Source of the DNA: Bacillota bacterium
GTDB lineage: Bacteria; Bacillota; Clostridia; Lachnospirales; Lachnospiraceae
Direction: 5' to 3'
DNA length: 23,726 bases
Assembly: GCA_023399455.1 (NCBI GenBank)
Contig: JAEWPN010000249.1
Span: 1-23,726, forward strand
A model generated the notes under the pieces. That model searched no databases. It was not told the origin of the DNA and was given only the letters and a program-made list of their open reading frames with translations. Each line of letters starts with the position of its first letter. The stretch's first letter is position 1. Positions 1 to 7,303 of the stretch are shown here, piece by piece. The position numbers were made by a program, and so were the translations under genes.

Positions 1-197
1 TGGCTATCGGCATGATCAATCAGAAAACTACGGCGGTTCGCCTTATCCCGGTCATCGGAAAAGGGGTGGGAGAGACGGTGGAATTCGGCGGCTTGTTAGG
101 ATATGCGCCGATTATGCCGGTCAACAAATTTTCCTGCGATGATTTTATTAACCGGGGAGGAAGAATACCGGCGCCGATTCACAGCTTTAAAAATTAG
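1..197 (+). CDS. PFL family protein (UPF0210), C-terminal end only
   Basis: This is the 3' end of a gene that begins before the window; the frame is open from the first base to TAG at 195-197. The encoded residues are the C-terminal tail of the UPF0210/PFL family (ending [10 protein letters not shown]), a protein of about 450 residues, often found beside an ACT-domain gene; its biochemical role is not settled. The stretch matches 3748-3944 except for four single-base differences: 56, 64 (Gly GGG here, Glu GAG there), 191, and the stop codon (TAG here, TGA there). It is therefore one of two near-identical paralogues, and probably the original one in an ACT-PFL operon whose first gene lies upstream. 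Family assignment is firm because of the complete second copy; function is unknown. Confidence 0.9.
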   Translation, partial: AIGMINQKTTAVRLIPVIGKGVGETVEFGGLLGYAPIMPVNKFSCDDFINRGGRIPAPIHSFKN

Positions 198-257
198 CGG
201 CCGTATTAAGATAGGTGCTGATGTAAATATAATATAAGTATCAATATAAATATTGGA

Positions 258-309
258 GGCTGTGCTTTCGGGATGATTTCGCCCGGAGCACAGCCTGCTT
301 GCTGTTTTG
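258..309 (+). terminator. Probable Rho-independent terminator after the first PFL gene
   Basis: Perfect 9-bp arms ggctgtgct (258-266) and agcacagcc (287-295) can extend inward with cggg (269-272) against cccg (282-285). The T-rich tail (tgcttgctgtttt) is interrupted, so termination may be incomplete. It lies 60 bases after the PFL stop and just before the next promoter. Confidence 0.6.
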
Positions 310-325
310 AGCATTCTGTTTCGAA

Positions 326-354
326 TTGACATTTTTCTTTTATAATAGTATTAT
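326..354 (+). promoter_or_regulatory. Sigma-A type promoter of the amylase gene
   Basis: TTGACA at 326-331 and TATTAT at 349-354 are separated by exactly 17 bases. Transcription would start near 361. A nearer TATAAT at 341-346 is only 9 bases from the -35 and is not used in this reading. Confidence 0.7.
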
Positions 355-369
355 CGTATTAGAGATTTT

Positions 370-383
370 GGAAAACGTTTTCC
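370..383 (+). promoter_or_regulatory. LacI-family operator palindrome
   Basis: GGAAAACGTTTTCC is a perfect 14-bp palindrome centred on CG, the usual form of LacI/MalR-type operators. It lies just downstream of the predicted start point, where a bound repressor would block transcription. It does not fit the CcpA cre spacing exactly, so a dedicated maltose-type regulator, not encoded in this window, is the likelier ligand. Role inferred from form and position. Confidence 0.65.
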
Positions 384-415
384 GGACAGATTTTCAAATA
401 CAGGAGGATAATAAA

Positions 416-2176
416 ATGGACTTTAATGCGGTGTATCATAGGGCTAACGACAACTATTGCTACCCTTTGAATGAGAATCAACTCATCATTAATATTAAGA
501 CGGGATATGATGTGAAATACGTGAATATTGTGCAAGGGGATCCTTTTAAGTCGGGAATACTTGGCGGCGGGGAGAATTGGACAGGGGAGGCAGTGAACAT
601 CCCTTTTAAAAAGAGACTGAAGAACCAGCTTTGGTGGACAACGACGGTTGAACCTGAGTATAAACGGCTGAAATATTACTTCGAGCTGATAACGGAAAAA
701 GAGAAGTGGTATTATTTCGAGGATGGCTTTGTGAGCGAAGGTCAGATGAATCTGGAGGGAAGGAGCAGACAGTGTTTTGTATTTCCGTGGATGAATCCCG
801 GAGATATTCCGGTAACGCCTGCCTGGGTGAACGATACGATCTGGTATCAGATTTTTCCGGAGCGCTTCTGTAACGGAGACACATCGTTGAATAACGAGAA
901 AATGCTGCCTTGGAGGAATAAGGGCAGTGTGAGGAATGACGAATTCTTTGGAGGAGATATTCAGGGAATTATCAATAAGCTGGATTATTTGAAGGAGCTT
1001 GGGATTTCCGGCCTATATTTGACACCTATCAATGAATCCCCTTCCTCCCATAAATATGACACTACTGATTATAAGAGGATAGACCCTCATTTCGGCACGG
1101 AGGAGACCTTTATGCGTCTGGTAGAGGAAGCACATGAAAAGGGGATTCGAATTATGCTGGACGGGGTATTTAACCATTGCGGGAAATATTTTGCTCCGTG
1201 GCAGGATGTCGTTGAGAAGGGAATGGAATCGGAATATTATGACTGGTTCATGATTAACGAATGGCCTTTCGAGCATAGCAAAGGAGCAGCCGTAGCGGGA
1301 CAATATTATAGTTTTGCGTTTTTTGATAATATGCCCAAGCTCAATACTAACAATCCCAGGGTAAGGGAATATCTGTTAGAGGTATGTGAAATGTGGGTGA
1401 AGAAATATCATGTGGACGGCATTAGACTGGATGTAGCCAATGAAATATCCCATGTATTCTGTAAGGAGCTGCGGACCCGGATGAAGGCGATAAAGCCGGA
1501 TATCTATATCTTGGGTGAAATCTGGCATGACGCTATGCCTTGGCTTAGAGGGGATGAATTCGATGCGGTGATGAATTATCCGCTGGGAGAAAGCATCAAG
1601 GACTTTTGGATAGATAAGGGACTTACGAAGGAAGACTTCGAATATACGATTAACAGATGCTATACGGGATATATGCAGCAGACTAATGATGTGCTCTTCA
1701 ATTTGCTGGATTCCCACGATACGAGGCGGCTTCGCTCGGAAGTTAAGAATCTGGATGAATATTTCCAGCAGCTTGCGGTACTTTTTGCCATGCCGGGAAG
1801 CCCATGTATATATTATGGAACAGAAATAGCCATGGAGGGAGGACATGATCCGGATTGCAGAAGATGTATGCCTTGGGAAAGCATTGAGGCAGGGGAATAC
1901 AATGATAGAATTGAAATCATCAGACAGCTCATCCATTTGCGAAAGGAGGAGCCTTTACTTAGAAACAGAAATTTCCACTTTCCCGACAAAATCTCCAGTC
2001 CCCGCATTATCGAATTCCTAAAAGTGGAGTGGGAAGACAGGTATGTGGAGGTCATTATCAACTGTGAAGAGGAAGACATTGAGATTCCGGGAAAAGGGAG
2101 GGTTCTTTTCGAAAGATACTATATTGACAACGTTCTCTTAAAAAATGGGATATTAATTAGAAAAATAGAAAACTAG
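416..2176 (+). CDS. Cyclomaltodextrinase / neopullulanase / maltogenic amylase (GH13, subfamily 20-like)
   Basis: A 586-residue cytosolic glycosidase that hydrolyses alpha-1,4 links in cyclodextrins, maltodextrins or pullulan. The start is the ATG at 416, eight bases after AGGAGG (402-407); the frame is open further upstream, but that stretch overlaps the promoter. There is no signal peptide. Residues 1 to about 120 match the position of the N-terminal CBM34-like domain of this subfamily. The catalytic barrel shows region I DGVFNH (249-254), region II GIRLDVANE with nucleophile Asp339, region III GEIWH with acid/base Glu368, and region IV LLDSHD with Asp435. All three carboxylates are present and the length is normal. 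It stands alone under its own promoter and operator; no maltodextrin transporter adjoins it, although sugar ABC genes lie about 7 kb downstream. The exact substrate cannot be read from sequence. Confidence 0.92.
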   Translation: MDFNAVYHRANDNYCYPLNENQLIINIKTGYDVKYVNIVQGDPFKSGILGGGENWTGEAVNIPFKKRLKNQLWWTTTVEPEYKRLKYYFELITEKEKWYYFEDGFVSEGQMNLEGRSRQCFVFPWMNPGDIPVTPAWVNDTIWYQIFPERFCNGDTSLNNEKMLPWRNKGSVRNDEFFGGDIQGIINKLDYLKELGISGLYLTPINESPSSHKYDTTDYKRIDPHFGTEETFMRLVEEAHEKGIRIMLDGVFNHCGKYFAPWQDVVEKGMESEYYDWFMINEWPFEHSKGAAVAGQYYSFAFFDNMPKLNTNNPRVREYLLEVCEMWVKKYHVDGIRLDVANEISHVFCKELRTRMKAIKPDIYILGEIWHDAMPWLRGDEFDAVMNYPLGESIKDFWIDKGLTKEDFEYTINRCYTGYMQQTNDVLFNLLDSHDTRRLRSEVKNLDEYFQQLAVLFAMPGSPCIYYGTEIAMEGGHDPDCRRCMPWESIEAGEYNDRIEIIRQLIHLRKEEPLLRNRNFHFPDKISSPRIIEFLKVEWEDRYVEVIINCEEEDIEIPGKGRVLFERYYIDNVLLKNGILIRKIEN

Positions 2177-2236
2177 CCATTTTCCCCTTCTTTTTTACCT
2201 GGAAAAACTGTTTTGGTGTCAAGATATAACTGCGGC

Positions 2237-2340
2237 TTCAGAAATTATTAAGAAGTGTCAGGTTGGCGTGGATACTATGATATTCTATATGTAGTGTTTT
2301 TCTCACATACAATTATGTAAATTGTGGTTTACTTATAAAA
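2237..2340 (+). repeat. Leader repeat, copy A (matches 9246-9358)
   Basis: This non-coding stretch follows the amylase and aligns with the leader of the lipoprotein gene at 9372. Shared blocks include ttcagaaattattaagaagtg, ggatactatgatat, tctatatgtagtgttttt, aattatgta and attgtggttt, with a few small indels between them. Here it precedes only a truncated lipoprotein start (2393-2560), so it is a duplicated promoter/leader left at a rearrangement. Within it, ctatgatat and atatgtag form an imperfect dyad. A clear -35/-10 pair is not evident. The rest of 2177-2392 shows nothing further I can name. Confidence 0.75.
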
Positions 2341-2392
2341 TTAAAAGAGCGGTACGAGATCTGCAGGATATGGAAAGGATATGGAGAGTATT

Positions 2393-2560
2393 ATGAAGGG
2401 TGTAAGAGATTATAGGAACAAGAGGATAATAGCTGCGTCGGCGGCGTTTTTTGCCTGCCTTTATCTGGCAGGCTGCGGAGGCAGCGCAGAGAATACTACA
2501 GCACAGAAGGAATTCGTATATGTGCCGGAAGAAATCTTCGACACCATGCACAGAATATAG
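2393..2560 (+). pseudogene. Chimeric stump: lipoprotein N-terminus fused to the tail of an ACT-domain gene
   Basis: A 55-codon open frame from ATG 2393 to TAG 2560. Residues 1-28 form a lipoprotein signal peptide with lipobox YLAGC (Cys28). Bases 2462-2530 match 9444-9512 of the intact lipoprotein gene at 9372 with two mismatches. At about base 2530 homology stops, and the last ten residues, [10 protein letters not shown], match what I know of the C-terminus of the ACT-domain (UPF0237) protein that normally precedes PFL genes. The stump sits 19 bases before the PFL start, where the ACT gene should be. The signal peptide region differs from the 9372 copy while the leader and mature start agree, so the donor was probably another paralogue or underwent gene conversion. 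A short lipopeptide could still be made, but it reads as a recombination scar. Confidence 0.8.
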
Positions 2561-2579
2561 AGAAAAGAGGGACGGACCT

Positions 2580-3944
2580 ATGATTAATATATTTGAAGTC
2601 GCGGAAACGAACCAGATGATAGAAAAAGAGAATCTGGATGTCAGGACAATTACCCTCGGTATCAGCCTGTTGGATTGCATCGATTCCAATCTGAACAAAC
2701 TTAATGAAAAAGTATACTATAAAATTTATGATGCGGCGAAGGACTTGGTGAAAACCGGCGAAGAAATCTCCAGAGAGTTCGGAATTCCCATTGTAAATAA
2801 AAGGATCTCCGTAACACCGATCGCTCTTATCGGCGGTGCGGCATGCCGGACGACGGAGGACTTCGCTTCCGTAGCGAGGACCCTGGATAAGGTAGCGCAC
2901 GAAGTGGGAGTGAATTTCATCGGCGGCTATTCCGCGCAGGTTTCCAAGGGGATGACTCCGGCGGACAAGCTTTTGATTGAATCCATCCCGCTTGCTTTTT
3001 CCACTACGGAGAGGGTGTGCAGTTCCGTCAACTTAGGCTCCACCAAGACCGGCATCAATATGGATGCGGTAAAGCTGATGGGCGAGATTATATTACAGAC
3101 TGCGGAATATACGAAGGAAGACGATTCCTTGGGCTGTGCGAAGCTTGTTGTATTTTGCAATGCGCCGGATGACAATCCATTCATGGCGGGGGCGTTCCAC
3201 GGGGTGACGGAGGCGGATAAGATTATCAATGTAGGAGTCAGCGGACCGGGAGTTGTGAAGACCGCACTGAGCAAGGTGCGGGGTGAGAATTTCGAAGTGT
3301 TGTGCGAGACTATTAAAAAGACTGCTTTTAAGGTGACGAGAGTGGGACAGCTCGTAGCGCAGGAGGCATCCAAACGGTTGAATGTTCCTTTCGGTATCGT
3401 AGACCTGTCGTTAGCGCCTACTCCGGCAGTAGGAGACAGTGTAGCGGAGATTCTGTGCGAGATAGGGCTGGAATATGCGGGTGCGCCGGGAACGACGGCT
3501 GCGCTGGCGCTTTTGAACGACCAGGTGAAGAAGGGCGGTGTCATGGCTTCTTCTTATGTGGGGGGCTTAAGCGGAGCATTTATTCCGGTCAGCGAGGATC
3601 AGGGAATGATCGATGCGGTGATTGCAGGAGCTCTTTCCATAGAGAAGCTTGAGGCCATGACATGTGTGTGCTCCGTAGGCCTGGATATGATAGCTATTCC
3701 GGGAGATACGAAGGCAACGACTATTTCCGGCATTATTGCAGACGAGATGGCTATCGGCATGATCAATCAGAAAACTACGGCGGTTCGCCTTATCCCGGTC
3801 ATTGGAAAAGAGGTGGGAGAGACGGTGGAATTCGGCGGCTTGTTAGGATATGCGCCGATTATGCCGGTCAACAAATTTTCCTGCGATGATTTTATTAACC
3901 GGGGAGGAAGAATACCGGCGCCGATTCACAGCTTTAAGAATTGA
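2580..3944 (+). CDS. PFL family protein (UPF0210), complete copy
   Basis: A 454-residue protein of the UPF0210/PFL family, named for similarity to pyruvate formate-lyase-like folds; activity is not established and no activase is nearby. The start is ATG 2580 ([20 protein letters not shown], the usual family start), preceded by gagaaaagaggg. An upstream in-frame ATG at 2451 lies inside the neighbouring chimeric stump and is rejected. Length is normal for the family. The last 197 bases are a near-identical repeat of the window start, and homology ends at the stop codon. Normally this gene follows an ACT-domain partner; here only the partner's last codons survive, spliced behind a lipoprotein start, so this copy may be transcribed from the captured lipoprotein leader. 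Family certain, function unknown. Confidence 0.93.
   Translation: MINIFEVAETNQMIEKENLDVRTITLGISLLDCIDSNLNKLNEKVYYKIYDAAKDLVKTGEEISREFGIPIVNKRISVTPIALIGGAACRTTEDFASVARTLDKVAHEVGVNFIGGYSAQVSKGMTPADKLLIESIPLAFSTTERVCSSVNLGSTKTGINMDAVKLMGEIILQTAEYTKEDDSLGCAKLVVFCNAPDDNPFMAGAFHGVTEADKIINVGVSGPGVVKTALSKVRGENFEVLCETIKKTAFKVTRVGQLVAQEASKRLNVPFGIVDLSLAPTPAVGDSVAEILCEIGLEYAGAPGTTAALALLNDQVKKGGVMASSYVGGLSGAFIPVSEDQGMIDAVIAGALSIEKLEAMTCVCSVGLDMIAIPGDTKATTISGIIADEMAIGMINQKTTAVRLIPVIGKEVGETVEFGGLLGYAPIMPVNKFSCDDFINRGGRIPAPIHSFKN
3748..3944 (+). repeat. Direct repeat of the PFL 3' end (partner 1-197)
   Basis: 197 bases identical to 1-197 at all but four positions (3803, 3811, 3938 and the stop codon). Sequence after the stop is unrelated in the two copies, so the duplicated block ends at the stop codon. 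The true repeat probably continues leftward beyond the window in the other copy. The two copies lie in direct orientation, about 3.7 kb apart. Confidence 0.95.
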
Positions 3945-3955
3945 GATGACACAAT

Positions 3956-3990
3956 GCCTTCAAGTCAAAAGATTTGGAGGCTTTTATTTC
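3956..3990 (+). terminator. Rho-independent terminator after PFL
   Basis: An 11-bp stem, gccttcaagtc (3956-3966) with gatttggaggc (3971-3981), has two G-T pairs and an AAAA loop, and is followed directly by ttttatttc. A strong intrinsic terminator 12 bases after the PFL stop. Confidence 0.85.
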
Positions 3991-4085
3991 TGTATATAGC
4001 TTCCACGTTGTTCGGCTTGTACTGGGCACCCTTATTTGTTTTGAAAAGTTACTGCATAATTATGATATAAATCGAGCTATGATTG

Positions 4086-4114
4086 TTGACAATAACGATA
4101 ATCGTTGATATTAT
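4086..4114 (+). promoter_or_regulatory. Promoter of the secreted SH3-like gene
   Basis: TTGACA (4086-4091), a 17-base spacer and TATTAT (4109-4114). The predicted transcript would have a leader of nearly 200 bases before the ATG at 4315. Architecture and bases closely resemble the promoter at 7228-7256. Confidence 0.75.
4094..4106 (+). promoter_or_regulatory. Dyad operator in the promoter spacer, copy 1
   Basis: AACGAT-A-ATCGTT, a perfect 6-bp dyad about one central base, lies between the -35 and -10 boxes. The same dyad, slightly degenerate, lies at the same distance from the -35 at 7235-7249. A repressor bound here would occlude RNA polymerase; the BlaI-type protein encoded at 7531 is the obvious candidate. 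Assignment inferred. Confidence 0.6.
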
Positions 4115-4314
4115 ATATATAAATTAAGTTTATTTGGAAAAACACATGAATATGAATGGGTATGACATTCATGCAAATGAGAAAGGGGGAATATTTCAAT
4201 CTAATAGACGAATTTGAATATTTCGTTAAAAATATGATGTATTTCAGCGGAGTATTCAACGATTTTTTGCAACTAGAAATCAACGAACAATTATTACATG
4301 AAAGGGGAAATATT

Positions 4315-4653
4315 ATGTCTATTTCAAAAAGTAACAATATTAAAGGCACTATAAACAAAAGTATGGTTGCGGTTTTACTCGCAGTAACAATTGCATGCAC
4401 TTTTACATCCACAACAGCAATGGCTGCTGGTCCTCAAGTTCCTTATACGATATTGAGGAGGGTTCTAGGTGACGGTGTTCGCTTGCGTTCAGCTCCGGAA
4501 ACCGGAACTGTTCTTGAACTTATGTACAAAAACGATCTTTTTTGGGTAGATAATAGAAATTTAAACGACCAGATTGCACGAGGCTGGATGCATGGTATGA
4601 GAGATTCTAGCAGTAGAGTAGGGTACGTAGATGCCCATTTTGTTGGATATTAA
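4315..4653 (+). CDS. Small secreted protein with a bacterial SH3-like domain
   Basis: 112 residues. Start ATG 4315 follows aaagggg. Residues 1-37 form a signal peptide: basic start, hydrophobic core around 17-31, AMA before a cleavage near Ala38. The mature part of about 75 residues looks like one SH3b domain: DGVRLRSAPETGTVLELMYK (the VxLRSxPxxG signature), then GWMHG and a final VGYVDAHFVGY strand. Such domains bind cell-wall peptide or act as small recognition units; no catalytic domain is attached. The frame stays open back to ATG 4156, but that extension has no ribosome site and would bury the signal peptide. It has its own promoter with the dyad shared with 7304, and a hairpin follows it. 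Ligand unknown. Confidence 0.8.
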   Translation: MSISKSNNIKGTINKSMVAVLLAVTIACTFTSTTAMAAGPQVPYTILRRVLGDGVRLRSAPETGTVLELMYKNDLFWVDNRNLNDQIARGWMHGMRDSSSRVGYVDAHFVGY

Positions 4654-4686
4654 TTTAAGAATTACTTAAATAGTTAAATCTTGAAG

Positions 4687-4728
4687 GGTTGTTCTTACCG
4701 TGTTACTATACCGGTAAGAACAATCTTT
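4687..4728 (+). terminator. Hairpin between the SH3-like gene and the lipoprotein pair
   Basis: Perfect 12-bp arms ttgttcttaccg (4689-4700) and cggtaagaacaa (4712-4723), extendable by two pairs, with an 11-base loop and a short ctttc tail. Probably a leaky terminator or attenuator, since no obvious promoter precedes the next gene at 4756. Confidence 0.7.
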
Positions 4729-4755
4729 CAGCACTTATTGAAACAGGAGACGAAT

Positions 4756-5838
4756 ATGAAAAAAATATACATATTGTTAGCAGTGACAGCTCTGTGTTTC
4801 TTATCGGGCTGTAATAATTCAAAACCAGCTTCGAGTATGCCTGAAGCAATCCCCACGGATGAGACCGCTGAAATAACAAAAAACACGTATGAACAAGAAG
4901 CGATACCTGATGGCAAGCCGGAAGAAAACACTCAAAAGCCGCCTAAATCACTGGAGGATAAGACTATAGCGTATGAAAGCGTTGTGCCTTTTGATTACGT
5001 GGCCGCATTCAATGATATCATATATTTGAGCACCAGAGATGATACAGGAGAAGGGTCTTTTCTTCTTAAGATGAAGGTAGAAGAGAGCGTTCCGGAAAAA
5101 CTTCCGATACAGGCTCCTACGGATATGGAATTTGCTCATATAGCAACAGATACGCAAGGCCTTCTATACGCCGTTGTTATTAATAAAGGCAATTCGGATG
5201 CTTGCTATATCTGGAAAATTGACGGAACAAACGTTGTTCAGGAAATGGATATCTCTGAATACATGGAAAAATCAGACTGGTATCCATGGGCATTTACGGT
5301 ATCCGGTAATGGGGACCTGTATCTGCGGATTGGAGGATTGGATGGTATCCTTACCGTAGTGTTTGATTCGGAAGGAAGGTTTTTGAGCAAGATTACAGAC
5401 GAAGGGAGGTACAACCTGCTGGATGCCGTAGGAAGAGGAGCGGATGGAGACGTATACGCTGTCTTGCAGGAGAAAACCACAGATAAGCAATTCATTGCCA
5501 AACTGAATGGGAGAAGCGGTTCTATTGAAGAGTTGGTTGGGGATGTACTGCCGGAGGAAGGCGTTCAATATGCCTGTGTTGGAGACGGGGGCGGTTCCGA
5601 TTTGCTGCTGTTTAATATGCAAACAGGAGTGGTTGTTTATGACACCACAGAAAAGGAAGTAAAAAGCAGAATTACTACATCAGAGTTTCCGTGTGACACA
5701 GAAGGGAAGATGAGTATCTTTCTTCCGGACAGCAGATTACTGTTAATTAAACGGAATATGAAGGTGGAAAATGAAAAAGTGATAACTGTTGCCGAAGGAA
5801 CAACATTTTACTACATTGCAACGGACAGGCAGAAATGA
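4756..5838 (+). CDS. Lipoprotein, beta-propeller-like (free-standing half of a split solute-binding protein)
   Basis: 360 residues. Start ATG 4756 follows aggaga; an in-frame TTG at 4681 lies inside the hairpin and is rejected. The signal peptide ends in LSGC (lipidated Cys19), then a Ser/Thr/Glu-rich linker to about residue 70. The rest is built of repeating beta-strand units with turns such as TDTQGLLYAV, SGNGDLYLRI and GADGDVYAVL, similar in pattern to the N-terminal halves of the lipoproteins at 9372, 11946 and 19232, suggesting a propeller-like fold. In those proteins this half is fused to a sugar-binding half; here the gene ends where that half would begin, and the binding half follows as a separate gene beginning 8 bases after this stop. 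A surface sensing or accessory role with the next gene is inferred. Confidence 0.75.
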   Translation: MKKIYILLAVTALCFLSGCNNSKPASSMPEAIPTDETAEITKNTYEQEAIPDGKPEENTQKPPKSLEDKTIAYESVVPFDYVAAFNDIIYLSTRDDTGEGSFLLKMKVEESVPEKLPIQAPTDMEFAHIATDTQGLLYAVVINKGNSDACYIWKIDGTNVVQEMDISEYMEKSDWYPWAFTVSGNGDLYLRIGGLDGILTVVFDSEGRFLSKITDEGRYNLLDAVGRGADGDVYAVLQEKTTDKQFIAKLNGRSGSIEELVGDVLPEEGVQYACVGDGGGSDLLLFNMQTGVVVYDTTEKEVKSRITTSEFPCDTEGKMSIFLPDSRLLLIKRNMKVENEKVITVAEGTTFYYIATDRQK

Positions 5839-5846
5839 GGTGCGAA

Positions 5847-7172
5847 GTGAAAAAAAGAGTACATTCAGGCATGGCCTTTGTTCTTATGGGTATTTTGGGC
5901 GCACTTTCCCTGCTTCTGGCAGGATGCAGCGAGGGGCAGACACATGTAAAGGGAAAAGAAACCTTAACCTTAGCCGTTTTGTATGAAGAACCGGAATTGT
6001 CACGGTGGGTTACTCAATTTAATTCCGAGAATACAGAAATAGAGATAATAATTCAGAATTATGGGGAAAGTGAAGAGGATGTGACAGAGGCGGTAAATCG
6101 GATAAGGATGGAAATTGTATCAGGGAAAGGTCCCGATCTTATTAATTTCGGGCTCCTATATTCTCCCAGCGATACTGCCGGCGGTATATTGGAGGATTTG
6201 TATACTTATATGGAGGAAGATGATTCCTTTCTTGAACAGGATTTTTTTGATAATATAATAAATTCTTTTGAAGTAGGAGAAAGCTTATATGTGATGGTTC
6301 CCAGCTTCCGGATTGCCTCTTTGGCAACAATAGATAAGGAACTGACTGGTTTAGATGATTGGAATGTACAGACAATGATAAATTGTTATAAAGATAGACC
6401 GCAAGGAACAAGCCTGTTTCCGGGAGAAACGAAAACAGCAGTTTTTGGAATGATTTGCACCGGAAGTATGGAGAATTACGTTGATTGGAATAAAGGAACT
6501 TGTCGTTTTGATAGTGACAGTTTCCAAGATTTACTTACATTTGCTAATCAATTTCCGCTGAAGTTAGTTTTTGCAGAGGACGCCTCGGTTAAGGATATGT
6601 TTTCAGAAGGAAAAGCCTTAATATTTCCAGCCTCAGTTGATAATGTTTATGAAATTAGAAAAATTAAAATCTTGATGGGAGAGGATGCCGCTTTTATTGG
6701 ATATCCTATGGACAAAGGAAACGGAAATATTTCCGAGGTTAATAACATTGCCATAGGAGTCGGGAAAAATTGCAGAAATAAAGAGGCCGCGTGGTTCTTT
6801 GTTAAAAGCCTGCTAAGTAATGACTTCCAGAATGCTGTTATCAGCGGACTTCCAGTATCCCGTTCTTCCTTGCAGCTGTTATTTGATGATGCCATACAGG
6901 AAACCTATCTTGACGGTAAGGAGAAAAAGATTAAGGCAGAAATTATATTTGAAGGAGAAGACTCTGTGCCAATATACAGCATAACCGAAGCTGATGCAAA
7001 GCAGTTGACTTCGATAATTGAGAAGGTGGAATATCATTCTGCTATCGACAGGAACTTGTACAATATTGTATTGGAGGAGGCGGATTCTTTATTCCATGGG
7101 AACGGAACCGTTGAAAACACATCGCACATTATACAGAATCGAGCAAGTGTATATATCGAGGAAAACAGATAG
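5847..7172 (+). CDS. ABC-type extracellular solute-binding lipoprotein (family 1, sugar-type)
   Basis: 441 residues from GTG 5847, which has gagg six bases upstream; an in-frame ATG at 5835 overlaps the previous stop (ATGA) and would add four residues. The signal peptide ends LLAGC (Cys27). The mature chain is a periplasmic-binding-type fold: LTLAVLYEEPELSRWVTQFN at the start, then GKGPDLINFG, WNKGTCRFDSDSFQDLLTFA, AAFIGYPMDKGNG and NKEAAWFFVKSLLS, each with a counterpart in the C-terminal halves of the lipoproteins at 9372, 11946 and 19232. It shares their closing motif, here HIIQNRASVYIEENR. No permease is adjacent; it may serve the CUT1 permeases at 14237 and 15157. Substrate unknown. With the preceding gene it makes a split version of the fused proteins. 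Confidence 0.85.
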   Translation: MKKRVHSGMAFVLMGILGALSLLLAGCSEGQTHVKGKETLTLAVLYEEPELSRWVTQFNSENTEIEIIIQNYGESEEDVTEAVNRIRMEIVSGKGPDLINFGLLYSPSDTAGGILEDLYTYMEEDDSFLEQDFFDNIINSFEVGESLYVMVPSFRIASLATIDKELTGLDDWNVQTMINCYKDRPQGTSLFPGETKTAVFGMICTGSMENYVDWNKGTCRFDSDSFQDLLTFANQFPLKLVFAEDASVKDMFSEGKALIFPASVDNVYEIRKIKILMGEDAAFIGYPMDKGNGNISEVNNIAIGVGKNCRNKEAAWFFVKSLLSNDFQNAVISGLPVSRSSLQLLFDDAIQETYLDGKEKKIKAEIIFEGEDSVPIYSITEADAKQLTSIIEKVEYHSAIDRNLYNIVLEEADSLFHGNGTVENTSHIIQNRASVYIEENR

Positions 7173-7227
7173 TAAACTGGTTCGAATATATTGTATTAAC
7201 CTAGCGTCTCAAAAACGATGAACGCTG

Positions 7228-7256
7228 TTGACTCCAACGATTATTGTTGATAATAT
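7228..7256 (+). promoter_or_regulatory. Promoter of the small secreted protein / BlaI / M56 operon
   Basis: TTGACT (7228-7233), a 17-base spacer and TAATAT (7251-7256). Aligned on the -35, it resembles the promoter at 4086 through the spacer and beyond (aacgat.at.gttgata then an A/T run), so the two are probably duplicated or co-regulated. Confidence 0.7.
7235..7249 (+). promoter_or_regulatory. Dyad operator in the promoter spacer, copy 2
   Basis: CAACGAT-T-ATTGTTG, a dyad with one imperfect pair, occupies the same spacer position as the dyad at 4094-4106. Probable autoregulatory site for the BlaI-type repressor of the same operon. Confidence 0.6.
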
Positions 7257-7269
7257 ATGTGTACATATA
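7254..7269 (+). promoter_or_regulatory. Second palindrome overlapping the -10 box
   Basis: TATATGT-GT-ACATATA: 7-bp perfect arms around two bases, overlapping the -10 box and start point. It has no clear equivalent at the 4086 promoter. It resembles the A/T-rich palindromes bound by BlaI/MecI/CopY proteins in size, but lacks their exact TACAnnTGTA core. Confidence 0.45.
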
Positions 7270-7303
7270 ATTTATAAGACGAATAATTATGATGAGGTAG
7301 CAA

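Noticed and set aside
341..346. TATAAT as the amylase -10 box
   Set aside because: Only 9 bases from TTGACA; TATTAT at 349 gives the 17-base spacing.
326..415. Upstream in-frame extension of the amylase frame from 326
   Set aside because: It overlaps the promoter and operator; the ATG at 416 has AGGAGG at ideal distance and starts the expected domain.
1376..1936. Long minus-strand frames opposite the amylase and other genes
   Set aside because: They lie antisense to clearly coding sequence, lack ribosome sites and recognisable motifs; judged shadows.
2451..2579. Longer PFL frame beginning at ATG 2451
   Set aside because: This part lies inside the chimeric lipoprotein/ACT stump in another frame; the family start MINIFEVAE is at 2580 with its own ribosome site.
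4156..4314. N-terminal extension of the SH3-like protein, or a separate 23-codon frame at 4146-4217
   Set aside because: Neither has a ribosome site, and the extension would place residues before a good signal peptide. The open frame over 53 codons is notable but unsupported.
4681..4755. TTG start for the propeller lipoprotein
   Set aside because: It falls within the terminator-like hairpin and would precede the lipoprotein signal peptide; ATG 4756 fits.
7203..7226. agcgt/acgct inverted repeat as terminator of the split lipoprotein pair
   Set aside because: Five-base arms with a long loop and no T run; too weak to call.
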